From: Cellulomonas soli
GTDB lineage: Bacteria > Actinomycetota > Actinomycetes > Actinomycetales > Cellulomonadaceae
Reading direction: 5' to 3'
Length of the DNA stretch: 64,000 bases
Assembly (NCBI RefSeq): GCF_013409305.1
Contig: NZ_JACBZJ010000001.1
Location: 4,193,814 to 4,257,813 of the forward strand
Shown one piece after another: positions 19,621 through 30,122 of the stretch. Position 1 is the first letter of the stretch, and every line of letters begins with the position of its first letter. The position numbers and the translations under genes are program-made. The notes beneath the pieces are model-generated. The model saw only the letters and a list, made by a program, of their open reading frames with translations. It had not been told where the DNA came from and made no database searches.

Positions 19621-20391
19621 TCAGTCCTGGCGCAGCGCGCCGTCCGCCGGTCGCCACCCGGACTCGGCGAGGACCCGGAGGTCCTGGGCGTCCAGGTCGG
19701 CGGGGTCGAGCGCGGCGACCAGGTCCGGTCGGCGCTGCGCCGTGCGGACCAGGGCCGTGTCACGCCGCCAGCGGGCGATCCGGGCGTGGTGCCCGGACAG
19801 CAGCACGTCGGGCACCTCGAGCCCGTCCCAGACCGGCGGCTTGGTGTACACCGGGTACTCCAGCAGCCCGGCCGCCCCGTGCGACTCCTCCACGAGCGAG
19901 GCGGGGTTGCCCACCACCCCGGGCAGCAGCCGTGCGACCGCCTCGACCACGACGAGCGCGGCGACCTCCCCGCCGTTGAGCACGTAGTCGCCGATCGACA
20001 GCTCGGTCACCTGCCCGTGCGAGCGGTAGTGCTCGGCGACCCGGGCGTCGATGCCCTCGTACCGGCCGCACGCGAGCACCAGGTGCTGCTCCTGCGCGAG
20101 CCGCTCGGCGTGCCGCTGCGTGAACGGCTCACCCGAGGGGGTCGGGACGATGAGGTGCGCGCCCTCCTCGAGGACGTCGTCGAGCGCCCGCCCCCACACG
20201 TCGGGTCGCATGACCATGCCGGCGCCCCCGCCGAACGGGGTGTCGTCGACGGTGCGGTGCCGGTCCGTGGTCCAGTCGCGCAGGTCGTGCACCCGCAGGT
20301 CGAGCAGCCCGGTCTGCCGGGCCTTGCCGACGAGCGAGAGGTCGAGCGGGGCGAGGTAGTCCGGGAAGATCGAGACGACGTCGATGCGCAT
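19621..20391 (-). CDS. trmD: tRNA (guanine(37)-N1)-methyltransferase
   Basis: SPOUT enzyme methylating G37 of tRNAs to prevent frameshifting. The 256-residue protein has [13 protein letters not shown] at the start, the [16 protein letters not shown] segment, [11 protein letters not shown] and the knotted [16 protein letters not shown] region. The ATG at 20391 lies one base from the rimM stop. A C-terminal helical domain is complete. Confidence 0.96.
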   Translation of the reverse strand: MRIDVVSIFPDYLAPLDLSLVGKARQTGLLDLRVHDLRDWTTDRHRTVDDTPFGGGAGMVMRPDVWGRALDDVLEEGAHLIVPTPSGEPFTQRHAERLAQEQHLVLACGRYEGIDARVAEHYRSHGQVTELSIGDYVLNGGEVAALVVVEAVARLLPGVVGNPASLVEESHGAAGLLEYPVYTKPPVWDGLEVPDVLLSGHHARIARWRRDTALVRTAQRRPDLVAALDPADLDAQDLRVLAESGWRPADGALRQD

Positions 20392-20392
20392 G

Positions 20393-20947
20393 TCAGGCCG
20401 GCTCGTCCGAGCCACGGGTCTCGTCGGAGACGACCAGGTTCGCGGCATCCGAGGCGAGCAGCCCGCCGGGCGGGTCGAGCACCACCCGTCCGCCAGCGAC
20501 GTCGACGACGGGCACGATCGCCCGGACGAACGGGACGAGGGTGCGGGCACCCTCGCTCTCGCGCAGCACGAGCATGTCGTGCGCGGGCAGGTGCTCCAGG
20601 CCGACGATCTCGCCCAGCACCCGACCGTCGACGTGCTCGGCCCGCAGGCCCGCGAGCTCGTGCGGGTACCAGGCGTCGTCCTCGTCCGACTCGGCCGCCT
20701 CGACCACGAGGTCGACGCCCCGCAGGGCCTCGGCGCCCGTGCGGTCGTGCACCTGCGCGAACGTCACGTACCAGCGGTCCTGCTGCACCCGGGTGCGCTC
20801 GACGGTGAGCGGCCCGGCGGTCGGCGGATCCGTCCGCAGCTGCGCCCCCTCGGCGAACCGCTCGTGGGGGGTGTCGGTGCGCAGGTCGAGGGCGACCTCG
20901 CCGTGCAGGCCATGGGCACGGCCGATCCGGGCGACGGTCAGCTGCAT
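20393..20947 (-). CDS. rimM: Ribosome maturation factor RimM
   Basis: Assists 16S rRNA processing at the S19 site. The 184-residue protein has the N-terminal beta-barrel ([22 protein letters not shown]) and a C-terminal PRC-barrel with [12 protein letters not shown] and [17 protein letters not shown]. The ATG at 20947 has GGAGG upstream. It starts after a hairpin that separates it from khpA. Confidence 0.94.
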   Translation of the reverse strand: MQLTVARIGRAHGLHGEVALDLRTDTPHERFAEGAQLRTDPPTAGPLTVERTRVQQDRWYVTFAQVHDRTGAEALRGVDLVVEAAESDEDDAWYPHELAGLRAEHVDGRVLGEIVGLEHLPAHDMLVLRESEGARTLVPFVRAIVPVVDVAGGRVVLDPPGGLLASDAANLVVSDETRGSDEPA

Positions 20948-21029
20948 GGGGTCCTCCGGTGGATCCGGGTCGTGGGGCGCGCACCGTGACGACGGCCGAT
21001 CTGACCGTGTCGGGCTCGCACTGTCATGG

Positions 21030-21066
21030 CGAAGGCCCGGTCCCCAGGGTAGGGGCCGGGCCTTCG
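21030..21066 (-). terminator. Hairpin between khpA and rimM
   Basis: CGAAGGCCCGG pairs perfectly with CCGGGCCTTCG, extended inside by CCCC/GGGG past one bulged T, with a 6-base loop. It lies 12 bases after the khpA stop and 80 bases before rimM, so it probably ends or attenuates the rpsP-khpA transcript. Confidence 0.72.
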
Positions 21067-21077
21067 CGAGTCCTGCG

Positions 21078-21317
21078 TCAGCGGCGGTCGACGTCCACGA
21101 CGTCGACCCGGACGGAGCCGTCCTGCGCGAGCGCACCGACGACGGTGCGCAGTGCGCGTGCGGTCCGCCCGCCGCGACCGATCACCCGGCCGAGGTCGTC
21201 GGGGTGCACGCGCACCTCGAGGAGCTCGCCACGGCGCAGCGTCGACGTCTTCACGCGGACGTCGTCCGGGTGGTCGACGATGCCGCGCACCAGGTGCTCG
21301 AGCGCGTCGGCGAGCAT
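21078..21317 (-). CDS. khpA: KH-domain RNA-binding protein KhpA
   Basis: A 79-residue single type II KH domain. The RNA-binding GxxG loop is in LGRVIGRGGRTARALRT. Its ATG shares a base with the rpsP stop (TGATG). The rpsP-khpA-rimM-trmD-rplS order is conserved in Gram-positives. KhpA proteins bind many transcripts and affect cell division and elongation in Firmicutes. Confidence 0.93.
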   Translation of the reverse strand: MLADALEHLVRGIVDHPDDVRVKTSTLRRGELLEVRVHPDDLGRVIGRGGRTARALRTVVGALAQDGSVRVDVVDVDRR

Positions 21318-21733
21318 CAGGCCTGCTCGTCCTCGGCCGGAGCCTCGACGGCCGCAGCGGCCTTCTTCTCGGACGCCTTCGCCTTGGCCTTCTCGGCGTC
21401 GGCGGCGACGGCCTCGACGGCAGCCTTGGCGTCGACCTTGGCGGCCTTCGTGCGCAGCGTGCCCTCGGCGCCCGGCAGGCCCTTGAACTTCTGCCAGTCG
21501 CCCGTGATCTTCAGGAGCGCGAGGACCTGCTCGGTCGGCTGCGCGCCGACGCCGAGCCAGTACTGCGCACGGTCCGAGGTGACCTCGATGAACGAGGGCT
21601 CCTCGGTGGGGTGGTACTTGCCGATCTCCTCGATCACGCGACCGTCACGCTTGGTGCGCGAGTCGGCGACGACGATGCGGTAGTACGGCGCGCGGATCTT
21701 GCCCAGGCGCTTGAGGCGGATCTTGGTGGCCAC
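21317..21733 (-). CDS. rpsP: 30S ribosomal protein S16
   Basis: Small-subunit protein bS16. The GTG at 21733 has AGGAGAAG upstream and gives [20 protein letters not shown]. The S16 fold takes about 80 residues; the remaining ~55 residues form an Ala/Lys/Glu-rich tail, common in actinobacteria. Total 138 residues. Confidence 0.96.
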   Translation of the reverse strand: MATKIRLKRLGKIRAPYYRIVVADSRTKRDGRVIEEIGKYHPTEEPSFIEVTSDRAQYWLGVGAQPTEQVLALLKITGDWQKFKGLPGAEGTLRTKAAKVDAKAAVEAVAADAEKAKAKASEKKAAAAVEAPAEDEQA

Positions 21734-21863
21734 GGTGTGGTCTTCTCCTGATGTCTGCTGGGGTTGGTCTCGCCGTGCGGCTCCGTGGGGTGGGCGCAGC
21801 GGTTCGACCGGGGACACGGCACCGCGCAGGTAGAGGGGCTGCTCGGGCCGGGTACAGCCGACC

Positions 21864-21893
21864 ATTGTGCCAGACGCGCGGGGCCGCCCCCAA
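21864..21893 (-). promoter_or_regulatory. Candidate rpsP promoter
   Basis: TTGGGG and CACAAT are separated by 18 bases on the minus strand, in the gap between the amidohydrolase stop and rpsP. The leader would be about 125 bases. Confidence 0.42.
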
Positions 21894-21901
21894 CACGAGC
21901 G

Positions 21902-23002
21902 TCAGCGCACGCGCGTGCCCCGCAGCACCACCGCGCGCGGGGAGGCGAGCGCGCCGATCTCGAGCCGCGGATCGGCGTCGTACACCACGAGGTCGGCGCT
22001 CGCGCCCTCGGTCAGCGAGGGCACGCCCAACCACGCCCGGGTACGCCAGGAGGCGGCGGCGACCACCTCCGAGGCGGGGATCCCGGCACGGACCAGCTCG
22101 GCCGCCTCGTCGGCGATCCGCCCGTGCGCGATCGTGCCGCCGGCGTCGGTGCCGACCAGCACCGGGACGCCCGCGTCGTGCAGGTCACGCGCCAGGTCGT
22201 AGCGGTGCTCGTGCAGCGTTCGCATGCGCGCGGCGAACCTCGGGTACCGGCGCTCCCCCTGGGCGGCGATCGCCTCGAACTGGGCGACCTGGAGCAGCGT
22301 CGCCGTCACCGGGATGCCTGCCGCAGCGATCCGGTCGACCTGGTCGGGCGTGGCACCGCAGGCGTGCTCGAGGCAGTCGACCCCGGCGTCGAGCAGGTCG
22401 TCGAGCGACTCGGTGGCGAAGGTGTGCGCGGTGACCCGGGCACCGGCGGCGTGCGCGGCAGCGACCGCACGCGTGAGCACGTCCGCGGGCCACAGCGGTC
22501 GCAGGTCGCCGTCGGCACCGAGGTCACGGTCGATCCAGTCCGCGACGAGCTTGACCCATCCGTCCCCGCGCGCGGCCTCCTCGGCGACGGCCCCGGGCAG
22601 CTCGGCGACGTCGGCGAGCTCACGGCCGTAGTGCTGCAGGTAGCGCTTCGGGCGTGCCAGGTGGTGACCGGCGCGCAGCAACCGCGGGAGCTCGTCGGCC
22701 TCGTGCACCCAGGCGGTGTCGGCCGGCGAGCCGGCGTCCCGCACGAGCAGCACGCCGGAGTCACGGTCGGCGACCGCCTGCGCGTGCGCGGTCGAGCGGT
22801 CGACCGCACCGTCGGCGGCCAGACCGATGTGGCAGTGCACGTCGACGAGCCCCGGCAGCACCCAGCCCTCGAACGTCGCGTGCACAGGTGCGGACGGTCG
22901 GCTGAAGGTCAGTCGACCCCCGACGACCCACGCCTCACCGACCTCGTGCTCGTCGCCGAGCACGATCGTCCCGCGCAGGTGCAGCACGTGCCGCCCCGTC
23001 AC
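21902..23002 (-). CDS. Amidohydrolase family protein
   Basis: A 366-residue metal-dependent hydrolase of the imidazolonepropionase/prolidase-like group. The metal-binding HxH is in LVDVHCHIGLA; a lysine in WVKLVADWIDRD may be the bridging carbamylated or stabilising residue; further ligands are H in TAHTFA and in LEHAC, and the aspartate in LVGTDAGG. Small beta-sandwich parts flank the barrel. It lies between ffh and rpsP, a position where actinobacteria often carry an amidohydrolase. The substrate cannot be read from sequence. Confidence 0.88.
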   Translation of the reverse strand: MTGRHVLHLRGTIVLGDEHEVGEAWVVGGRLTFSRPSAPVHATFEGWVLPGLVDVHCHIGLAADGAVDRSTAHAQAVADRDSGVLLVRDAGSPADTAWVHEADELPRLLRAGHHLARPKRYLQHYGRELADVAELPGAVAEEAARGDGWVKLVADWIDRDLGADGDLRPLWPADVLTRAVAAAHAAGARVTAHTFATESLDDLLDAGVDCLEHACGATPDQVDRIAAAGIPVTATLLQVAQFEAIAAQGERRYPRFAARMRTLHEHRYDLARDLHDAGVPVLVGTDAGGTIAHGRIADEAAELVRAGIPASEVVAAASWRTRAWLGVPSLTEGASADLVVYDADPRLEIGALASPRAVVLRGTRVR

Positions 23003-23007
23003 GACGC

Positions 23008-24603
23008 TCAGCGCCCTCCGAGCAGCTTGTCGAAGCCGGCCGGCAGCTGCAGCGCCGACGGGTCGACCTGCTCCGGCTGCGGCTGACCGAGGCCGAACGC
23101 GGAACCGGCCGGTGCGGCCGGGCCGTTGAGCGCCCGGTCGGCGGCGGCGCGCTCCTGCTCGGCGCGCTTGGCCGGGTTCCCGGACTTGCCCTTGACCTTG
23201 CGCGCGGGTGCCACGACCCGACCGCGGGACTTCTTGCCACCCATGCCCGGCAGGTTGCCCATGCCCGGCACGCCACCGGTGCGGGCCATCTGCTTCATCA
23301 TCTTCTGCGCGCCGTCGAACCGGTCGAGCAGCTGGTTGACGTCGGTCGCCGTGGTGCCCGAGCCAAGGGCGATGCGCGAACGGCGCGAGCCGTTGATGAT
23401 CTTCGGGGTCTCCCGCTCGGCGGGCGTCATCGAACGGATGATCGCCTCGATGCGGTCGACCTCGCGCTCGTCGAAGTTGTCCAGGGCCTCGCGCATCTGG
23501 CCCATGCCGGGCAGCATCCCGAACATCTTCTTGATCGAGCCCATGTTGCGCAGCTGCTGCATCTGCACGAGGAAGTCCGCGAGCGTGAAGTCCTCGCCGC
23601 TGGCGAGCTTGCCGGCCATCTTCTCGGCCTGCTCGGCGTCGAAGGCCTTCTCGGCCTGCTCGATCAGGGTGAGCACGTCACCCATGTCGAGGATGCGCGA
23701 GGCCATGCGGTCGGGGTGGAACACCTCGAAGTCGGTGAGCTTCTCACCGGTCGAGGCGAACAGGATCGGACGACCGGTCACCGAGGCGACCGACAGGGCC
23801 GCACCACCGCGTGCGTCGCCGTCGAGCTTGGAGAGCACCACGCCCGTGAACCCGACGCCGTCGGCGAACGCCTGGGCCGTGGCCACCGCGTCCTGGCCGA
23901 TCATGGCGTCGATGACGAACAGGACCTCGTCGGGGTCGACCGCGTCGCGGATCCGGCCCGCCTGGGCCATGAGCTCGGCGTCCACGCCGAGCCGGCCGGC
24001 CGTGTCGACGATGACGACGTCGTGCTGCTTGGCCCGAGCCGTCGCCAGACCCTCGCGGGAGACCGCGACCGGGTCGGCGCCGGACGGCAGGACGTCGTCG
24101 TGGCCCTGGTTGCCCGGGTGCGGGGCGAACACCGGCACGCCGGCGCGCTCCCCCACCACCTGGAGCTGCGTGACGGCGTTGGGCCGCTGCAGGTCGGCGG
24201 CGACGAGCAGCGGGGTGTGCCCCTGGCCCTTGAGGTGCAGAGCGAGCTTGCCGGCGAGGGTCGTCTTCCCGGCACCCTGCAGACCCGCCAGCATGATGAC
24301 CGTCGGCGGGTTCTTCGCGAGCGTCAGCGGCCGGTTCTGACCGCCGAGGATCGTCACCAGCTCGTCGTTGACGATCTTGACGACCTGCTGCGCCGGGTTG
24401 AGCGCACCGGAGACCTCGGAGGACAGCGCCCGCTCGCGCACCGCCGCGGCGAACGAGCGAACCACCGGCACGGCCACGTCCGCGTCGAGCAGGGCGCGGC
24501 GGATCTCGCGCACCGTGGCGTCGATGTCGGCCTCGGAGAGCCGACCCTTGGTGCGCAGGTTCTTGAAGGTCGACGTCAGTCGGTCGGACAGGGTGGCGAA
24601 CAC
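23008..24603 (-). CDS. ffh: Signal recognition particle protein Ffh
   Basis: SRP GTPase that binds signal sequences and 4.5S RNA and docks with FtsY. The 531-residue protein has the N domain (FATLSDRLTSTFKNLR), G1 GLQGAGKTTLAGKLA, G3 DTAGRLGVD, TKLDGD-type G4 (LSKLDGDARGG) and the methionine-rich M domain with SRRSRIALGSGTT. A ~70-residue basic C-terminal tail follows. The GTG at 24603 has GAGG upstream; earlier in-frame codons do not fit the family start. Confidence 0.95.
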   Translation of the reverse strand: MFATLSDRLTSTFKNLRTKGRLSEADIDATVREIRRALLDADVAVPVVRSFAAAVRERALSSEVSGALNPAQQVVKIVNDELVTILGGQNRPLTLAKNPPTVIMLAGLQGAGKTTLAGKLALHLKGQGHTPLLVAADLQRPNAVTQLQVVGERAGVPVFAPHPGNQGHDDVLPSGADPVAVSREGLATARAKQHDVVIVDTAGRLGVDAELMAQAGRIRDAVDPDEVLFVIDAMIGQDAVATAQAFADGVGFTGVVLSKLDGDARGGAALSVASVTGRPILFASTGEKLTDFEVFHPDRMASRILDMGDVLTLIEQAEKAFDAEQAEKMAGKLASGEDFTLADFLVQMQQLRNMGSIKKMFGMLPGMGQMREALDNFDEREVDRIEAIIRSMTPAERETPKIINGSRRSRIALGSGTTATDVNQLLDRFDGAQKMMKQMARTGGVPGMGNLPGMGGKKSRGRVVAPARKVKGKSGNPAKRAEQERAAADRALNGPAAPAGSAFGLGQPQPEQVDPSALQLPAGFDKLLGGR

Positions 24604-24641
24604 CGCTACGGACCTCGCTCGGATCGGATCGGCATGCTGGG

Positions 24642-26432
24642 CTACGGACGGTCCAGGGTACCCGCCAGCCGTCGGGACGCCCGCGCGACGAGGTCGTCGA
24701 TGAGGGTGCCGCGCCACGCGCTCCAGGCCGCGGGTCCGGCCGCGGAGGCGTCGGCCTCGGTGAGCACCCGCAGCACGCGCAGCAGGTCCAGGCGGTGGTC
24801 GACCGCGTCGAGCAGCCGGTCGAGGGTCGCCGGGTCGTCCGGATCGGCCGTCGTGGCCAGGTCGGCCAGCGTGAGGTGCTCGCGCACCAGCCGGCCGACG
24901 TCGGAGGCGACCTGCTCGTCGAACCCCATGCGCAGCACGATCGGCCCGGCCAGCCGCGCGCCCTCGACCGAGTGGTCACCCGCGCCTGCCCGCTTGCCGA
25001 TGTCGTGCAGCAGCGCGGCGAGCATCAGCGTGTCGCCCGCCTCGACGTTCTTGCGGTCCCGTCCGGCACGCGCGACCGTCTCGACGAGGTGCCGGTCGAC
25101 CGTGTGCCGGTGCACGGGCGAGCGCTGCGGGCGGTTCCGCACGGCGGCCCACTCGGGGATCCAGGTCGTGACCACGCCGGCCAGGTCGAGCGCCTCCCAG
25201 ACGGGGACCTGCGTGGCGCCCGAGCCGAGCAGCTGCAGCAGGTACGTGCGCGCGGCCTTGGGCCACGGCTCGGGCAGCGCCGGGGTCGCGGTCAGGCTGG
25301 CGACCGTCACCGGGGACAGGGTCAGGCCCGTCCGGGCGGCCGTCGCCGCGGCACGCAGCGAGAGCAGCGGGTCGTCGGCCGGGCGTGCGTCGACCGCCAG
25401 GACGATCTCGCCGTCGTGCTCCACGAGGCCCTCGGCGATCGCCCGCAGCCGAGGCGCCCCCCGCCGACCGCGCACGAGGATCGGCTTGAGCGCCGGGCGC
25501 TGCAACGCCTGCCGGGCGTTGCGGACCGTGGTGTCCAGCGCGTAGGAGATGATCCGCCCGGCCTCGGCGATCGAGGCCAGCAGGTCGTCGCGGTCGTCGA
25601 AGCCGACGATCGAGGCGACCTCGTCCTGGTCGGCCAGCAGCAGCCGGTTCGTGTGCCGCCGCGTGGCCACCTGGACCGCGTCGCGCACGTCGAGCAGGTG
25701 CGTGTAGGCGCTGTCGACGGCACCGTGTGGGCGGTCGGTCAGCCAGGTCGCCGCCAGCGCGCTGAGCACCACGGCGTCACGGATCCCCCCGCGGGCCTCC
25801 TTGAGGTCCGGCTCGATGAGGTAGGCGAGCTCGCCGTGCCGCTCGGCGCGCTGCCGGGTCGAGCTGAGCAGCTCGGGCAGCCGTCGACGCGCGGCCGAGC
25901 GCCAGTCCGCCAGCAGCGCGGACTTGGCACGTGCGATGACGACCGCGTCACCGGCGACCGGCTGCAGGTCGAGCAGACCGACCGCGGCCGGCAGGTCCTT
26001 CGAGGCGACCTGACGGCACTGCGCGAGCGAGCGCACCGAGTGGTCGAGGTCGAGACCGGCGTCCCAGATCGGGTACCACAGGCGCTGGGCGAGCGCCGAG
26101 AGCTCCTCGGACGAGTGCCCGCGTCCCTCGTGCACCAGCAGCAGGTCGAGGTCGGAGACCGGGCTCGCGTCGCCGCGGCCGATGCTGCCCACGGCGCCGA
26201 GCGCGACGCCCTGCACGTCGGCACCCTCCGTCGCCTGCCCCCACAGCTCCCCGAGCCGGTGCACGACCAGCTCGACGATCGCGGAGCGTCGAGCGACGCC
26301 GTCCGTTCCTGGGCCCGCGAGGCGGGCGGCGAGATCGAGCCGTTCGACGCGGAGGTCCCGCACCCCGACAGGGTGCGGGACCTCCGGCGACTCGTTCCCG
26401 GCCGCGCCCCCGGGCGGCCGTTCCTGTGTCAT
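24642..26432 (-). CDS. glnD: [Protein-PII] nucleotidyltransferase GlnD lacking ACT domains
   Basis: Modifies PII according to nitrogen state (adenylylation in characterised actinobacteria). The N-terminal nucleotidyltransferase has [13 protein letters not shown], the middle region is the GlnD helical domain ([13 protein letters not shown]), and the HD domain has [14 protein letters not shown] and LLHDIGKRA. At 596 residues it ends soon after the HD domain; the two C-terminal ACT glutamine-sensing domains of canonical GlnD are absent, and only 38 bp separate its stop from ffh. The start is uncertain: ATG 26432 is used here, with GTG 26480 upstream and GTG 26363 inside a hairpin as alternatives. 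Confidence 0.85.
   Translation of the reverse strand: MTQERPPGGAAGNESPEVPHPVGVRDLRVERLDLAARLAGPGTDGVARRSAIVELVVHRLGELWGQATEGADVQGVALGAVGSIGRGDASPVSDLDLLLVHEGRGHSSEELSALAQRLWYPIWDAGLDLDHSVRSLAQCRQVASKDLPAAVGLLDLQPVAGDAVVIARAKSALLADWRSAARRRLPELLSSTRQRAERHGELAYLIEPDLKEARGGIRDAVVLSALAATWLTDRPHGAVDSAYTHLLDVRDAVQVATRRHTNRLLLADQDEVASIVGFDDRDDLLASIAEAGRIISYALDTTVRNARQALQRPALKPILVRGRRGAPRLRAIAEGLVEHDGEIVLAVDARPADDPLLSLRAAATAARTGLTLSPVTVASLTATPALPEPWPKAARTYLLQLLGSGATQVPVWEALDLAGVVTTWIPEWAAVRNRPQRSPVHRHTVDRHLVETVARAGRDRKNVEAGDTLMLAALLHDIGKRAGAGDHSVEGARLAGPIVLRMGFDEQVASDVGRLVREHLTLADLATTADPDDPATLDRLLDAVDHRLDLLRVLRVLTEADASAAGPAAWSAWRGTLIDDLVARASRRLAGTLDRP
26351..26385 (-). terminator. Perfect 15-bp hairpin between glnB and glnD
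   Basis: GGAGGTCCCGCACCC and its exact complement enclose a 5-base loop, 70 bases after the glnB stop. It overlaps the first codons of glnD if translation begins at 26432. The form is that of a terminator, so it should limit amtB-glnB readthrough into glnD or mark a later glnD start. Confidence 0.65.
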
Positions 26433-26454
26433 CTCGTGCGTACGACCGTCCCCG

Positions 26455-28094
<1,640 letters not shown>

Positions 28095-28157
28095 CGAGAT
28101 CGCCTCTCCGCTCGCCAGCCCGGGGTGGCTGGTCTGGTATCACGGTCGGGGAGGCGG

Positions 28158-28226
28158 GTTTCCGTGGTGCACTGACAGTGTTACGACGAGGTGACAAGCC
28201 CCGCGTCGGCGTAAACGTTCGGTTTC
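28158..28226 (-). promoter_or_regulatory. GlnR-like binding region upstream of amtB
   Basis: On the minus strand the order is GAAAC-N6-TTTAC (28226-28211), then GTCAC-N6-GTAAC-N6-AGTGC-N6-GAAAC (28195-28158). The 11-bp periodic AC-N9-AC spacing and half-site words match the known actinobacterial GlnR consensus (gTnAC-N6-GaAAC). It lies 64-132 bp upstream of amtB. The regulator gene is not in this window. Confidence 0.55.
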
Positions 28227-28280
28227 GTCCCAGGCGGACGTCCAACATGCGAGCACCGGCCGTGCCCGCCGGGAGCCGCA

Positions 28281-28310
28281 GCCGTCCGCCGCGCGAGGGC
28301 GACGGACGGC
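28281..28310 (-). terminator. Hairpin downstream of ftsY
   Basis: GCCGTCCG and CGGACGGC form a perfect 8-bp stem with a 14-base loop that can pair further, 8 bases after the ftsY stop. Confidence 0.58.
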
Positions 28311-28317
28311 CTCGATC

Positions 28318-29580
28318 TCACTCGCGCAGGAGCCCGTCGACGAACGCCTCGGGGTCGAACGGCGCCAGGTCGTCCGGGCCCTCGCCGAGCCCGACGAGCT
28401 TGACCGGGACGCCCAGCTGGCGCTGCACCGCGACGACGATGCCGCCCTTGGCCGTGCCGTCCAGCTTGGTCAGCACGATGCCCGTGACGCCGGCGACCTC
28501 GCCGAACACGCGGGCCTGGTTCAGGCCGTTCTGACCGGTCGTCGCGTCGAGGACGAGCAGCACCTCCGACAGCGGCGCCTGGCGGGTCAGGACACGGGTG
28601 ATCTTGCCCAGCTCGTCCATGAGCCCGGCCTTGTTCTGCAGGCGCCCGGCGGTGTCCACGAGCACCACGTCGACCCCGTCCTGTGTGCCCGCACGCACCG
28701 CGTCGAACGCCACCGCGGCCGGGTCGGCCCCGTCCCGGTCGGCACGCACCGTCGGCACGCCCACGCGCGAGCCCCACGTCTGCAGCTGGTCGGCCGCCGC
28801 GGCACGGAACGTGTCCGCCGCCCCGAGCACGACGGTGCGGCCCTCGGCGACCAGGACCCGGGCGAGCTTGCCGACGGTCGTCGTCTTGCCCGTCCCGTTG
28901 ACGCCCACGACCAGGACGACCGCGGGGACCTGCGTGCCGTCCTCCGCGAGCGTCGGCACGGTGGCCAAGGACCGGTCCAGGGCGGGGTCGACGAGCGCGA
29001 GCAGCTGGGCGCGCAGCAGCGATCGCACCTGCGCCGGGTCGCTCAGACCGTGCACGCGCGCCTGGGTCCGCAGCGCGTCGATGAGCTCGGCGGCCGGTCC
29101 GGCGCCGATGTCGGCGAGCAGCAGCGTCTCCTCGAGCTCGTCCCAGTCGTCCTCGCCCAGGTGGTCGCGTGAGAGCACCGTGAGCAGGCGCGCGCCCAAC
29201 GGCGACCCGGAACGGGCCAGGCGGTCGCGCAACCGTGCCATGCGGCCCTGGACGGGCGCGGGCACGTCGAGCGGCACGACCCGGCTGAGCTCCTCGACGG
29301 CGACGTCCGGCTCGGGCGTCGCCACGTCGACGGTGCGCTCTGCCGGCACCGGACCCGTGACGTCCCCCGCGGCGCCGGGACCCGCGGTCGGCTGCTGCCC
29401 GGCGCCCGCACCCTGCCCGCTCTCGGGCCTCGTCGGGGCCTCAGAGGTCTCAGAGCTCTCGGAGCCGCCAGGGCTCCCGGGCCGGCCACGACGGACGAGC
29501 AAGGCCGCAGCCGTCACCACGGCGACGAGGGTCGGCAGGCCGACCGCGAGGAGGGTGAGGGTCTCGGAGTTCACCGGCAC
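28318..29580 (-). CDS. ftsY: Signal recognition particle receptor FtsY
   Basis: SRP receptor GTPase at the membrane. Unlike E. coli FtsY, the N-terminus is a true transmembrane helix ([20 protein letters not shown], about residues 10-29), followed by an acidic Pro/Glu/Ser-rich linker to about residue 110 and the NG domain with [27 protein letters not shown] and [11 protein letters not shown]. 420 residues in all. GTG 29580 and GTG 29574 are both possible starts. It lies upstream of a nitrogen operon and downstream of a small membrane protein gene. Confidence 0.94.
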   Translation of the reverse strand: MPVNSETLTLLAVGLPTLVAVVTAAALLVRRGRPGSPGGSESSETSEAPTRPESGQGAGAGQQPTAGPGAAGDVTGPVPAERTVDVATPEPDVAVEELSRVVPLDVPAPVQGRMARLRDRLARSGSPLGARLLTVLSRDHLGEDDWDELEETLLLADIGAGPAAELIDALRTQARVHGLSDPAQVRSLLRAQLLALVDPALDRSLATVPTLAEDGTQVPAVVLVVGVNGTGKTTTVGKLARVLVAEGRTVVLGAADTFRAAAADQLQTWGSRVGVPTVRADRDGADPAAVAFDAVRAGTQDGVDVVLVDTAGRLQNKAGLMDELGKITRVLTRQAPLSEVLLVLDATTGQNGLNQARVFGEVAGVTGIVLTKLDGTAKGGIVVAVQRQLGVPVKLVGLGEGPDDLAPFDPEAFVDGLLRE

Positions 29581-29659
29581 AGTCTGACGGTCGCCCGACG
29601 GGTCACGCGACCCGCGCCACGGTCAGGCGCTGCAGTCGGGCGCAGCAGTCGGGCAGCAG

Positions 29660-29995
29660 TCAGGCGCTGCGGCGGTCGGCGTGCCCCGGCGAACCCGGCA
29701 TGGCCCGGCGCGTCGCGTCCGTCGCCCGCTGCAGGCGATCGGCGAGCTCGTCGACCTGCAGGTAGGCGTCGCCCTGCTCCACGTTCGCCTGCAGGAACTC
29801 CGTCAGGCTCACGTCCACCGGCGCGGCCTCGGCGACCTCGGCCCGCGCGGCTCCGCTCGGACCGCCGCGCTCGCGCCAGGCGGACACGAGGTCGGCCACC
29901 GGGTTCTCGCCCTCGTGCGCAGCCGATCGCGCGGCCGCCACCAGGACGACCGCGGCCACGATGAGAGCGAGCACGATCCCGACGACGACAGCCAC
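29660..29995 (-). CDS. Small N-terminally anchored membrane protein of unknown function
   Basis: A 111-residue protein: one transmembrane helix at the very N-terminus (VVVGIVLALIVAAVVLVAAA), then an acidic, mostly helical cytoplasmic part with EFLQANVEQGDAYLQVDELADRL and an Arg-rich end. The GTG at 29995 is chosen because GGAG lies upstream and the frame before it is Cys/Gly/Pro-rich and unlike a signal sequence. I do not recognise the family. A small membrane protein between smc and ftsY is a recurring actinobacterial arrangement; function unknown. Confidence 0.7.
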   Translation of the reverse strand: MAVVVGIVLALIVAAVVLVAAARSAAHEGENPVADLVSAWRERGGPSGAARAEVAEAAPVDVSLTEFLQANVEQGDAYLQVDELADRLQRATDATRRAMPGSPGHADRRSA

Positions 29996-30122
29996 GGCAC
30001 CAGTCTCCGCCCCCGGCCCGGGGCAGCCCGACCGGCACGCGCCGTCGCGAGCGAAGGCGCACCAAACCTTCACACCGGACCGTCACGGCGCTCACCCGTT
30101 CAGCGGGCCGGACCGGGAGGCG

